A stretch of DNA of 64,000 nt. It comes from Onthophagus taurus. Its lineage: Eukaryota; Arthropoda; Insecta; Coleoptera; Scarabaeidae. Both the position numbers and the translations under genes were made by a program. Every line of letters starts with the position of its first letter. The first letter of the stretch is position 1. Of this stretch, positions 15,096-25,986 are shown one piece after another. The stretch lies in the NCBI RefSeq assembly GCF_036711975.1, contig NC_091973.1, positions 14,818,001 to 14,882,000 of the forward strand, given 5' to 3'. Under the pieces are notes generated by a model, which was not told the DNA's origin, ran no database searches, and saw only the letters and a program-made list of their open reading frames with translations.

Positions 15096-18000
15096 TCATT
15101 TATTCGCATTCAATCTTTTTATCAACCAATGACCCCACGCCAAAGTATTACATCCGTTCGGCAATATGTATCGTTTATCATCGCACGATGAAAGAGCAAT
15201 TTTATTCTTTAATTCGGTATACATAGTATGAAATTCTGACTTAAAAATGTACATTTTTTTATGAACCGATCCGCCACATTCAACCACACGTTTATAATCG
15301 GTCACGCTTAAATGTTTATCTATAACATATTTCTTTACTCCTTTAGCCTTTTTTACATTATCATTCAACAAGGTGATGCAGTACGCCTTAGCTCCTGTTC
15401 CAACAAATGACGTTATGCACCTGTTTGGATATTCATCTTTCATTCTTCCCAACACAGATCGACCGCGAGGTATATTGTGTATATTCTCTAACGGATAATT
15501 GGACGTGTCAAAAAATTCAATATTTTCTTTTATATCCTCATATACATTGGGAGTAGTAATTTCTAGGATTAGGGAATCAGTATCGGTGTATAAAAGTGTT
15601 ATGTTATTTCCATATTTAACTTTTAAGTAATCATAGAAGAAGCAGTACATTACGGTTTTCGAAAGCTCTAATATACTGAAACCTACATACAGCGGTTTGC
15701 AATAACGAACTTCCGCGACGTTCAATTGAACGGCTATCAAATTATCGCAAAATATTTTCGAAGATTTAAAATTTGGTTTAGCTATTAGGGCTTCCACGCC
15801 CGGTTTCTTATGACGACATTACCAGTGGGTAACTAGTTTTATATCCACTCGCTTTTCCACATTTTCCATTGTCTTACCGTATACGATGTTATTCATTGCT
15901 TTGTAATGATTTTTTTCAAATTCATTCTTAGCTTTCGCACGTTTATCGGAATTGAAATCGATGTAGCTCCGCATCCAGTTGGATTGTTTAAATTCTAATA
16001 CTCTGTAAATCTTCGTTAGTTTCAATCCGAACTTGATACACTGCTTTAGATTCACGTAATGAATGATGTATTTTGTTTTATTTTCCAAATTTGCTATTAA
16101 CTTTGCATTTTTTGAACCTGGGGGTACAATCCGTTCTGGACAAAATGGCAAATCGTTGTGTTCATCATGTATTGCTTCCGGATACTCTAAATCTACCTCG
16201 AACACGTAACCCTTTTCGGAATCGTCTTCCGTATTGTAAATATCTAACTTTTGAATCTCTTCATCCGATAGCCATCGAAATCCCCCCGTCGGTAATTTTC
16301 GTCTCATTGCGTGTCCATACAAATTCGTAGCGTCGAGATACAAAATATAAGATGGGTCTTTGGTTTCATCAAATTCCATCATTAATTTATTGTTAGCCTT
16401 CGCACTGCGTTTAGTGCACATACTTAATCCACCGCGAATACCATTTTTAAAGAAGTGTAACATGTCTATGTCCGTTAATAATTCTAATTTTACCCCTGTC
16501 ATTCGTAATAATGCATCCCAACCGAAGCCCGGCGCTGTGAAGTAATGACATGGATCTAAAGAGTAATACTTCATCGAGATGGTTCGGAAATTCTCAAATA
16601 CGTCCGCCAAAAGTAAAACGTCAGACGTTAAATAAATGTCGCTATATTCGCCTAAAGTGCGACAGTTAAATAAGTTCCACACCGTTTGTGCACGACAATA
16701 ATTTTCTTCGGTTATACTATCGTCGCATAAAGTATTGTAAAAACTACTTCGATCTGGCAGAGCGGTAAGATTCAGCTTTTCGAATGAATCCACAAAGGAA
16801 TACGGAAAAACTCCTTTCTGACGTATAAGTCGAAACTGTTCTTCGTTCCTAAAATATTTTCTGATTTGAACGCATTGGTTGTCTTCCAAAAATGAACCCA
16901 ACTTCTCTAGCGATAAAGCCATAAACCTAAATGAATCCACAAATCTCAATTTCATATGAACCCGCCTTAGCTTTCCCTTGCTGTCAATGTTTTCTCCTAC
17001 GATAATTTTTTTCGAAAATGATATATACTTTTCTTTATTCTGTGCTATAACGTCCACGTCTTCTTCTTTTAATGCCATATCTTTCACAAACATATGACAA
17101 TCGTAGTTCGAAAGATTGTGAAAGAATATCGGTATGAACTTTGGTAATTGATAATTGATGTTACATACAGCATGTGCGGGTCCTCTATACAACCCAGTTA
17201 GGTGATCATGATCGCACACTTTATTACCTTCTTTTATTTTGTGCGAACAAATGTGACAGATATCCTGCATCTCGTGTATTAATCTATCAATAGGTGGTAA
17301 TGGGAGCATTTCTTTTGGTTGGCTTAAATAATTTTTGTATATATTCAGAACGTCATGTTCCAACTTGCTCATGAAAATTTGAACAGCATTACATCCGCGA
17401 TATATTTCAAACTTCGACAATGATTCGTCATATGAACATTTTATATAATATGCAAATGCATAAGGTTCGTGTTTGAAACATTTGACGGAGTATGAATTAT
17501 CATCGTTAAGTTCTGTTGCTTCCGCATCGGCGATCGGCTTCTGTAATGCTTCAAAATCTGCATACACCACGAACGGTATTTTTAATTGTCGTTCAAAATT
17601 TTCGAACTGTAGTATATTTTCCTTTTCTTCATTTCCATATTTATTTATTTTCAAATTTGTTGTTGGTAAAATTGCCCTTACCTTGCTGCAATCGTCACTT
17701 TGATGACGGATAAGTTTATTTTCTGACGTAAAGAATACCAAGCATCCGTCGCAAATATACTTTTCATGACCATTCTGCGATGCTTGCGATGATAGTAATC
17801 GAGACAGATTTTTTATCCAACAATAGTGACTATTCCCGGAATCATTTGTAACCAATAATAAATTTATATGTCTTTCTTCTTTTTGTCGACATATATACAT
17901 TGTAATTATGTCATAATTCATAACACCGTCTTTAAAATACTCATTTATTCCATATACATTAATAGATAGTTTGTTCTGCTTTTCAAATACAGGTATATCT

Positions 18001-18888
18001 CGTAATTTAACTGGAAAAACAATATTTGAATAGTCTAAGCCGCAGTCTAGGTAATTCGGATACGAAGATGTCCTCTGTGGTAAACCGTTCGGTTCATGTA
18101 GTGCGGATGTTACAGCCCATGCAAAACATGCATCATCCGCGTTTTGTATATTTATCACAGCACGCTTTGCTTTTATTTGCGATGGTAGATCGATGTAATT
18201 AGATGCTCTGATAGGATTATATTTGTTTAAATTTAACTCCATATAGAGAATTTGCATTAAAGTCCATCCTAAATAAAATATTGAAACATTTATTTTTTAA
18301 TATATAGGTATATTATGTCACATTAAGCTTACCTGAATCTCGTTCCTGGAATTCTGACATTTTTGATGAAATTTCATCAATAAATTCCTTATATATTTTA
18401 TACAGATCCGACGCTAATGATACTACCTTATTTTTCGTATTGAATGATTTTATTTCACAGTCTTCCTTTGATTGTAAAAAATACAAACCAAAACATTCCA
18501 TATTTAATTTTACATTTCGGTGAATATCGATTGCGCTTTGTATTAGATTTAGTATTTTTTCTCGAATTCTATGAGAAAATTCATCCAAATCCACAAAAAA
18601 ACCTTCTTCACTTATTCGATAACTGACGATTTTGTCACCGAATGCTCCAGCTATTCTCTCCACTCCGTCATCGATTATAACAAAAGCGTTACGCTTGTGT
18701 GCGTTGCTTCGTAAATGTGCAGAGTAACATTGTCTATTTACATAATCATCGCAAGCCTCACATTTTACTGCTTTTGGAATTTGCGGTGCGTCAAGCTTGA
18801 TTCTCTTGCCAATACAAGATAATCGTTGATGTCTTTTTAAATTGTCAACTCGAGTAAAACTTTTTCCACAATCCTCACACACGACCAT
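15096..18888 (-). pseudogene. C2H2-finger/PolB gene with an intron and one stop codon (block 2)
   Basis: Exon 1 (18888-18333) encodes two zinc-finger-like motifs ('CEDCGKSFTRVDNLKRH' and 'CEACDDYVNRQCYSAHLRSN') and a helical region ending 'EFQERDSG'. Exon 2 (18268-15096) encodes exo I 'YADFEALQKP', a Cys/His insertion ('CHICSHKI' and 'CDHDHLTGLYRGPAH'), 'NLSNYDCHMF', 'YLTSDVLLLADVF', motif A 'LDATNLYGHAM', motif B 'KAMNNIVYGKTMENV' and motif C 'YTDTDSLIL'. The only break is a TAA at 15821-15819, with the frame continuing to the end. All polymerase catalytic Asp residues are present. Product: protein-primed family B polymerase replicating the element. Confidence 0.8.
18269..18332 (-). other. 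64-bp GT-AG intron in PolB
   Basis: Donor 'CAG|GTAAGC' and acceptor 'TTTATTTAG|GATGG' bracket 64 bp. Removal keeps the frame and joins 'ERDSG' to 'W', matching 'ERGSGW' in the intronless copy near 6335-6355. The length and AT content are typical of short insect introns. Confidence 0.75.
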
Positions 18889-18919
18889 TTTACAATTTAA
18901 TGTTGTACACTTCTACTTG

Positions 18920-19646
18920 TTATGAAAGAACTACGTCAATACCACATTTCGCAGGCGTTTATAAACCCTCACCGCTCCTGAAACTTATTGGGGAGGAGGA
19001 GGATGCATCGAGTGCGTTTGTATACATGTATATTTATAACTCCGTATACCTCTGCATAATAAATTAAAAAAATATCTCGCAGGTAGATCATGACTCACTT
19101 ACTAGTATTAAGTTAATTGACCTCCTCCTCGAACGTATCCCCCCAAAAAAATTTGCCGATTCAAGAACCTCCTCGCATATTTTAAAGCTCCGTATACCTT
19201 TACACAATAAATTTTAAAAAATATCCCGCAGGTAGATCATGACTCACTTATTTGTATACCTACATGTCCCAAAACCGTATACCTTTGTGTACAATAAGTT
19301 AAGAGATATATCGAAAACATTAACAGTTCATTGAGAAGCGTCGAAGGATAAACATAGTAATTGTTTTCATCTAGGTAAACAGGTTACATATAAAGATAAA
19401 TTTTTAATAACATAACCTAAATAAAGATACATTTTTAATAAAGATAAATTTTTAATAATTTCGTCAAAATAACATGACCTTCTCAAGTTAATTGACCTCC
19501 TCCGACCCTCAAAAGAATCGCCGATTCAAGAACCTCCTCTCCTCATCGAACCTCCTCTGACCCCCAAAAAATTTGCCGATTCAAGAACCTCCTCCTAGAA
19601 CGCAGGTTCGAGGAGGAGGTTCTTGAATCGGCGAATCTATACTACT
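18920..19646. repeat. Subterminal repeats and right terminus of Maverick block 2
   Basis: There is no gene. Two or three diverged copies of 'CCGTATACCT' followed by an AATAA-rich segment and 'GCAGGTAGATCATGACTCAC' lie at about 19043, 19190 and 19270. The segment 'GCCGATTCAAGAACCTCCTC' occurs at least three times (19150-19590) and once inverted near 19617-19634. The block ends with the complement of 'AGTAGTATAGATTCGCCGAT' at 19646, which shares its outer bases with the Maverick ends at 12778 and 42550. I take 19646 as the element's right end. No left terminus is visible. Confidence 0.55.
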
Positions 19647-19648
19647 TA

Positions 19649-20832
19649 CAGGGTGTATCTGAATGACTGCAACAAACTTCAAGGGGTGATTCTTTAGTGA
19701 ATTTTAAGGGTACTTTGATATATGAACCATGGGTGACTTCGGCTCCCCTAAGGAGCTACACCCCTCCAAAAATGGCGGAAAATTTTGGTTTATTTTTTTT
19801 TTCTCAAAAACCATAAACGCTAGGAAAATGAAATTTGGGGAATATGTTTAACTCATAATAGAGCACGTTTTGACCCTATTTGTACTTTCAACCTACCCTT
19901 CTAAACTACTAAACGTAACTCCCCTCGTTCAATTTATGCATAGATTTTTTTAATGAAAATGATAAATACATTGGAAAAATTTCAGTTAGATAGATAAAAC
20001 TATTCTAAAACTTTTTTGTCTCTCTGATGTTCTTCTAAAACTTAATAATTTCTGAGAAAAAAAATAATTAAGCAAACACTAACTGTTAAGCTGTAGGGTT
20101 GTTAATCGAAAGTTGGAATGAATTTTTAATGACAAAATCTTAGTAGGCTTTGCAATCTTTGTATGGCAATATTTTTGACGTTTGTCAAAAAAAATGTCAG
20201 TGGTTTTCTTACTATTATTATTGTTTTATTTAAAATTTTGAAACGTCGAGTGGACGAGCGTAAATGCGATAGAACTTTATTTAAAAATTAATTTGAAAAA
20301 CAATAATAATAGTACGAAAACACTGACGTTTAAACGTCAAAAATATTTCTGACAAAGATTGCAAAGCCTACCAAGATTTTTTCATTAAAAATTCATTCCA
20401 ACTTTTGATCAACAACCCCGTTGTTTAACGGGCAGTGTTTGCTTTATTATTTTTTTTTCTCACAAATTAGTCGTTTTTGGAAAAATTTTAGAGAGATAAA
20501 AAAGTTTTAGAATTGTTTTATCTACCTAACTAAAATTTTTCCAATGTGTTTATCATCTGCATAAAGAAAATGTTTGCAAAAATGTAAAGGGGGTGGTTAC
20601 GTTTAGTAGTTTAGAAGGGTAGGTTGAAAGTACAAATAGGGTCAAAACGTGCCCTATTATGAGTTAAACATATTCCCCAAATTTCATTTTCCTAGCGTTT
20701 ATGGTTTTTGAGAAAAAGAAATTAAACCAAAATTTTCCGCCATTTTTGGGAGAGTGTAGCTCCTTAGGGGGGCCGAAGTCGCCCATGGTTCATATATCAA
20801 AGTACCCTTAAAATTCACTAAAGAATCACCTG
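19649..20832. mobile_element. Foldback element with ~560-bp inverted arms
   Basis: The sequence from about 19686 to 20240 is repeated inverted from about 20300 to 20830 with small differences. For example, 'ACCATGGGTGACTTCGGCTC' on the left matches the complement of 'GGCCGAAGTCGCCCATGGTT' on the right. The centre contains ACTATTATTATTGTT and its complement. The outer left end reads 'CAGGGTGTATCTGAATGACT'; the right arm lacks about 30 bp near its end but finishes 'CACCTG'. TA flanks both ends, so a TA target duplication is possible. No coding capacity is seen. It is a non-autonomous DNA transposon of unknown superfamily, beginning 2 bp after the end of Maverick block 2. Confidence 0.7.
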
Positions 20833-20899
20833 TATAATCATCATCATCATCCTATATATAATTCCTCAGTGTAAATGTGAATATTATAAGCCATTTTGT

Positions 20900-22480
20900 C
20901 ATTTTCTAGAGACAAATTCACTTTTAGGACCACGAGATAAAACTAAGCATGGACTACATATGAATGGCCGTGGTAAAAGTATATTGTATATATACCTAGG
21001 TAAAGTTATCTTAAATATATTCAGCGCTTCTCGAAATCTCCATCCTAATTTAATTAGTATCGATTGTTTTGATCAGAATTTTTGCTATCTACATCCAATT
21101 GTAACACTAAACTAGCTTATGGCGTATATGATAATGAAATTAGTGTTAAGTTTGTTGATTCAGGCGATGATGGCGTGTCAAAGATAATTAAAATTTTACA
21201 CCATAATATACAGGGTCTTAATGGCAAAAGCTTGCAGCTTGAAATTTTTGCCAAAGATAATAATTTTGATATTCTGTGTTTAAATGAACATTGGTTGTCA
21301 GAAGATGAAATAAATTCTTTGAAAATAGATGGGTTTGCTAATACATCAAATTTTTGTCGCCATGTTCATAAGAATGGGGGTGTGGCCATTTACAGTGATT
21401 ATACAACTATATCCCCTAATCAACTTTCGTTTGATTTAATGTATTTTTCCAAGGAAGTTGACTTTGAAGCTGCAGGCTTCATATCGCTCTCCTACCGGAG
21501 ATTTTCATCTTTGTTTGTCTAAATTATCTGAATTTTTAGAGAGGTTATCATTTGATAAAGTTGTTGTGGTAAGTGAGGGCTTTAATGTTCATTTTGAATC
21601 AAACTCTAAAGAGTCTTGGCTATTGCGGGATCTATTTTCATCATTTGGACTGAGCATTGCTACTAAAGAAGCTACTAGATTAAACGCTTGCCTTGATAAT
21701 GTATTCGCTAACCTTGATATCAATCTTTGGAATGTAAAGGTGTTGAACCCATGTTTGTCAGATCACTCGGCGATCTCTTTTGAGTGTAACATTGCTAATT
21801 GCTACCCTAAATCTAAAAGTAGTTATCGACCAATTACTCGCTACGGCCTTCTAAAGTTTTATAATTTTGTTGAGAAAATTGATTTTTCCTTTATTAATCA
21901 ATCGAATATTGACGTAAATACTAAATTCAAAGTATTTGTTGAATTATTATCTGATGCTCTAAATTCTTGCTTTCAATTAAAAACTAAAATTGACTTTCAA
22001 TTAAAAATTGATTGATAGTAAAGACATCGACACTAATCATGTATCCTAGTTTAATAACGAAGTTAAACTAGCTAGAGATCTACTTAATTTGGTTTCTGAT
22101 CTTAACAAATCCTTTCCGGAGTTATTCCTTGGGACTATGTGAAGAATTGTAGAAGGCACCATCGTAAAATTATACTTAAAAATAAAAAAGTAGCAAATAA
22201 CACATACATTTCCAATTCTAAAAATTCCCAGAGGGCTGTGTGGAATGTTATCAAAAACAACAATCCTAGGTGAGTTATTAATGGCGTGAATGAATGTGAT
22301 GCGAATGACTTTAACAGTTGCTTCTGCAATATTGTGGAAGAACTACTTTCTAATATTTCACTATATCAAAGTGAATATTCGGATAATGTTAATTTTTTTA
22401 ATGTCATTTTTACTCTTAAGAATACTTCCAGTAAAGATATTCATGGTTTAAATCCGAATATCATAAAAGTTATTCAAAAC
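20900..22480 (+). pseudogene. CR1/Jockey-like LINE: end of ORF1 and endonuclease domain
   Basis: A frame near 20930-20985 reads 'TKHGLHMNGRGK', typical of the end of esterase-type ORF1 proteins in CR1-like LINEs. From 21082 an APE-type endonuclease follows: 'HHNIQGLNGKSLQLEIF', 'DILCLNEHWLS', then after a frameshift near 21480 'SYRSPTGDFHLC', 'LDNVFANLD' and 'LSDHSAISFE'. The usual GDFN motif is degraded to 'SEGFN'. The LINE continues to 22480-22492, where the Penelope-like element with its 12-bp duplication interrupts it. The RT region resumes at 32244. This copy is dead. Confidence 0.7.
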
Positions 22481-22542
22481 TTAATTATTATTAAATGTAA
22501 ACACAACGATCTTGCACTTCAAATGTATTTCTTAATTTATTT

Positions 22543-22587
22543 TTCTCTACCGGTTTCGCTACATTACTCGTAGCATCATCAGGAGAA
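22543..22587 (-). ncRNA. Hammerhead ribozyme motif (Penelope A, inverted end)
   Basis: Read on minus, the motif has stem I TTCTC pairing with GAGAA, core CTGATGA, stem II GCTAC pairing with GTAGC around a short loop, then GAAA, a two-base-pair stem III (AC/GU) and a GUA cleavage site before GAGAA. One extra base separates CTGATGA from stem II. Such minimal type I hammerheads are known in Penelope-like elements. Activity is untested. Confidence 0.65.
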
Positions 22588-22977
22588 TACCTGTATAGAT
22601 ACAAAGCAATTTTACAAATTAAACTTAAAACGATAGTCACATTACATTATTTAAATTGGATTAAACACATTAAACAATTTAAAACTCACGTTAAATGTTC
22701 ACAAAAGATTCCTGAAATAGATGTTGTTAAGCATTTATTTAATTTGTTTTTATTTTTACGAATGACACTAAAAAAACATTGGAGAATCGACGTTAGAGAT
22801 TAGAACACGTTATGGCGTCGTACACTTTGCCGCTAAAATTATATTTTGTGAGGTTTGGGACCGCGTGGTTAATAAGAGGATATTTCATTTTTGTCAAATG
22901 GTATTATCGTGGAGGGTGGGGATGACATTCAAATTTGAAATAACAAAAATACAAAATTTTAAAAACAACCTTAAAAT

Positions 22978-23282
22978 ATAGAATCTATTAGATCTGATGA
23001 GGATCGATATGGGATGAGGATAGGTTAGGAAATTATAGGGGTGATGTCCATGGGACCCAGAGTAGTGCATTTTCAAAATGACATCATGTTTTGAAATCCT
23101 CGTCTATCTGAGGGTTTACGGGGTGGGGTGTAATATAGAACCTATTAAATGTGATGAGGATCGATATGGGATGAGGATAGGTTAGAAAAGGATAGGGGGG
23201 ATGTCCATGGGACCCAGAGTAGTGCGATTTCAAAATGACATCATGTTTTGAAGTCCTCGTCTATATGGGGGTTTACGGGGTG
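22978..23282. repeat. 157-bp tandem repeat, two copies
   Basis: Copies start at 'ATAGAATCTATTAGATCTGA' (22978) and 'ATAGAACCTATTAAATGTGA' (23135). Each contains 'GGATCGATATGGGATGAGGA' and 'GTCCATGGGACCCAGAGTAG'. They lie in the inverted 3' region of Penelope A, next to the inverted C-terminal coding piece. Confidence 0.75.
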
Positions 23283-23470
23283 GGATGTAAGGTTGTTTAA
23301 GAAATGAATATAGTGGTTTATGTGTGGACTGAATTTGGTCATTTAAACATGTTAGATCTGGGTTGTTATGTATAAACCTTCCAATTTCGTACCCTTCCAG
23401 GATTTTCATAAGGTAGCCCTTGTTAAGATGATGCAATATTTTTGTGTTTTTATTTTCGTCAAATCCATGG
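23283..23470 (-). pseudogene. Inverted copy of the Penelope A protein C-terminus
   Basis: The minus-strand translation contains 'MHHLNKGYLMKILEGYEIGR' and 'NNPDLTCLND'. It matches the plus-strand C-terminus at 25345-25490 ('HHVNKGYLMEILDGYEIGKF'). It is the tail of the GIY-YIG region of a Penelope protein, present as part of the inverted terminal duplication of the element. Confidence 0.65.
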
Positions 23471-23543
23471 TTGAGGTTAAAAGTTATATGTTTACCAAAA
23501 TTAGAGATGTGCTTTATTTTGTGTTCTTAAATTCTTTAATTAA

Positions 23544-24300
23544 ATGAATGAAAAAAACCCTTTTGTCAATAATATTTTGATATGGCAACGCTACGTCGAC
23601 GATATTTTAATCATCATTAACACAGACAGTAAAGAAGTTATTGACGGTATACATCAGTATATTAACACGCTGCACAAAGAAATTCAATTCACACTAGAAC
23701 TTGAAGCCGACAGTAAAATAAATTTTCTTGATTTTACAATAAACAAAACAAACCAAAATATCCAACCCACTCAGACTGACACTACGATCCCATACGACTT
23801 CTTCCATAATATAACTCACAAAATGGCAGCGTTCAGATCATATATCCACAGGTCCTTTAGTACAAATTTGAGTAAAGAAAAGATTAACAGAGAGATTGAA
23901 ATAATAAAAGATATCGCTAAAAATAACGCCTTTCCAGGGATAATAATAGATAAACTTGTCTACAAATATCAGAATAAATAAAACCTAATTAATAATACCC
24001 AACTAAAAACTCAGCAGACACAGAAAACCAACAACTACAGGTCCATTACGTACCAAGGAAACATTAATAACAAAATAAAGCAAACTATGAAACAGTACGA
24101 TATTCAGATTTCAGATAAGCCCAACAGGACCATAGGCAGCTTACCCATAAATAAGAAAGACAGAATAAACAAATTGGATGACAATGGGGTATATGAGTTG
24201 AAATGTGAAACTTGTCATGCCACTTATATTGTGGAGACAGGTAGAGCCCTCAAACTACGAATTAAAGAACACTAGAAAGAACTTTTAACTTCAACCATGA
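23544..24300 (+). pseudogene. Penelope-like RT C-terminal half plus GIY-YIG start
   Basis: The frame has the RT catalytic motif 'WQRYVDDILIIINTD', then 'NFLDFTINK' and 'KMAAFRSYIHR', a conserved region between RT and endonuclease. After stops the next frame (24087-24275) reads 'GVYELKCETCHATYIVETGR' and 'LKLRIKEH', which is the GIY-YIG domain (usually YIGETGR; here YIVETGR). A stop follows. The RT fingers domain is missing. The protein end is displaced to 25345 by the TIR element insertion. The gene is a non-functional relic. Confidence 0.75.
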
Positions 24301-24308
24301 ATTCGACG

Positions 24309-25336
24309 CAAAGAAATTGTATATATAGAAGCAGTTGTAAACACTAAAACTTGAAGCCAACGCAACACGCGGTTTGTTTGCTAACAACCTTTGTCGAAAC
24401 CAGTTGAAACAATGAACGTGCACAGATCGGACCAGCGGCCGATTATCGCCGAATATTCCCGAATATTATTGCCCCTAGAATAAGGCTAATTGCGAATCAA
24501 TAAATGATTCATTATTCTTCATTTTTATTTATTTATGTTTTCTTTGTAAATAATTTGTATGTAGATTATACTACCTATACTACCCTGTACTAAGTAGTAG
24601 TACCTTTAGTTATTATTATATTATTTATTTTATTATTATTATATAAAACTTATCAATCAAAATACTACATACATACTTGTATCATTTAGCAAATATATTG
24701 TTTCTACGTCCTCTAATTAATTTAAAAAATTACATTATATTTATTGTGTTTACTACTTTCAAGTCTTATTAAAACTTGACAAAGATATAGAAAAAAATGT
24801 ATTCTACAATTTATAAAAGTATTACGACAATAATTTTTCAATTAGTAGTTAGTTTAACAATTAATTTTTAATAAGAAATTAGGATGCTCTTTGGATACGC
24901 CGCTGGATAAAGTCTGACCAATTTCATCTAAATCGTACACGCCACTGTCGCCAGGACCAAGGTCAATTTTGTTTCCAAACAACTGTTCTTGCGTTGGCTT
25001 CAAACCGGTATAAGGGCGAACATAGGCGATGCGGCTTCTATATATTAGAGATGTGTAACACTGCGCTGCGCGTCGCAATTGACTTAACTCAGTAGTGCGC
25101 TGATACCCAATTTTGGTGTTGGCGTAGTAAAGCACGTCGGTGTGGCTTGAAGATTTACAAATATGTATGTAAGTGAAAATTCCAGCCCTTAATCATGTAT
25201 AAAACCTTCATTTGCTAGAACTTGGAACGAGATAGTTGATACATTGCGCTAACTCACTTAGGTGCGCTGGTATCAGTGTGACAGCGCAGCAAATTTTGCT
25301 GCGTTACACATGGTTACTATATATACAATTTCTTTG
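24309..25336. mobile_element. 1,028-bp DNA transposon with 19-bp perfect TIRs and 8-bp target duplication
   Basis: The ends are CAAAGAAATTGTATATATA and its exact complement. ATTCGACG is present on both sides (24301-24308 and 25337-25344). Removing the element restores the Penelope coding region. An 8-bp duplication fits hAT- or P-type transposases; the superfamily is not certain. It carries one minus-strand frame of 93 residues and no recognisable transposase, so it is probably non-autonomous. Confidence 0.8.
24854..25135 (-). CDS. Orphan ORF inside the 1,028-bp TIR element
   Basis: This is a 93-residue frame including 'GLKPTQEQLFGNKIDLGPGD' and 'VYDLDEIGQTLSSG'. I do not recognise it. It could be the remaining C-terminus of the element's transposase, or a captured host exon. 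It has less AT bias than its surroundings, which slightly favours real coding origin. Confidence 0.3.
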   Translation of the reverse strand: MLYYANTKIGYQRTTELSQLRRAAQCYTSLIYRSRIAYVRPYTGLKPTQEQLFGNKIDLGPGDSGVYDLDEIGQTLSSGVSKEHPNFLLKINC

Positions 25337-25344
25337 ATTCGACG

Positions 25345-25490
25345 AAAATAAAAACACAAAAATATTGCATCATGTTAACAAGGGCTACCTTATGGAAATC
25401 CTGGACGGATACGAAATTGGAAAGTTTATATATAACAACCCAGATCTAACATGTTTAAATGACCTTATCGAACCTCATCAGATCTAATAG
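25345..25490 (+). pseudogene. Penelope A protein C-terminus
   Basis: The frame reads 'NKNTKILHHVNKGYLMEIL' then 'GYEIGKFIYNNPDLTCL'. This is the end of the GIY-YIG region separated from 23544-24300 by the TIR element. The same end is present inverted at 23283-23470. Confidence 0.65.
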
Positions 25491-25539
25491 ATCTGATGAG
25501 GATATTCTTGTTATTTCAAATTTGAATGTCATCCCCACC

Positions 25540-25878
25540 TGTTCAAAGTTTTTATAATTTATATATTAGTCGGCCGTTCCGTATTTTATTCGTTATTGTT
25601 ATTCAGTTGTTCTCACGAGTTGTTGTAGTTGACATCAAAAAGCGTAATAAATCGTTCCGTGTAATTTTCGTTAAAAAGTAGTTTCAATCGTGTTAATACA
25701 CACGTTCGATAGAAGCACTTCGGCTTTTATTTGCTATTCGAAGAGATACTTCTACTTATTCTACAAGAACAGTAAGATTTTTCCTTTTTGACAGTTTTTT
25801 TCTAACACCCGCGTTTTTAAGTAACTTTCTATAAGCGTCTCAGATTTTTCCCGCGCCGGTTTCGACTATTTCTTAACA
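25540..25878 (+). repeat. BEL 5' LTR
   Basis: It is 339 bp, begins TGTTCAAAGTTTTTATAATT and ends TTTCTTAACA. It matches the 3' LTR except at one visible position (GGTTTCG against GGTCTCG). Confidence 0.92.
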
Positions 25879-25883
25879 TTTTT

Positions 25884-25901
25884 TGGTCCTTCGAGCCGGA
25901 T
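25884..25901 (+). other. Primer binding site
   Basis: TGGTCCTTCGAGCCGGAT begins five bases after the LTR and has the TGG start expected of a sequence complementary to a tRNA 3' end. I do not assign the tRNA. Confidence 0.7.
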
Positions 25902-25986
25902 ATAACCGGAAGTGCGGAGAGAAGGCCGAGATTTTTTGAGACGTTTTGAGTATTTTTCATTTTCGTTATTGTGTGTTTACGTTACC

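Noticed and set aside
25912-25986. Start of BEL gag at the first Met
   Set aside because: The 25 residues before 'MATAREIDLN' look like leader sequence, and the Met at 25987 has a better start context.
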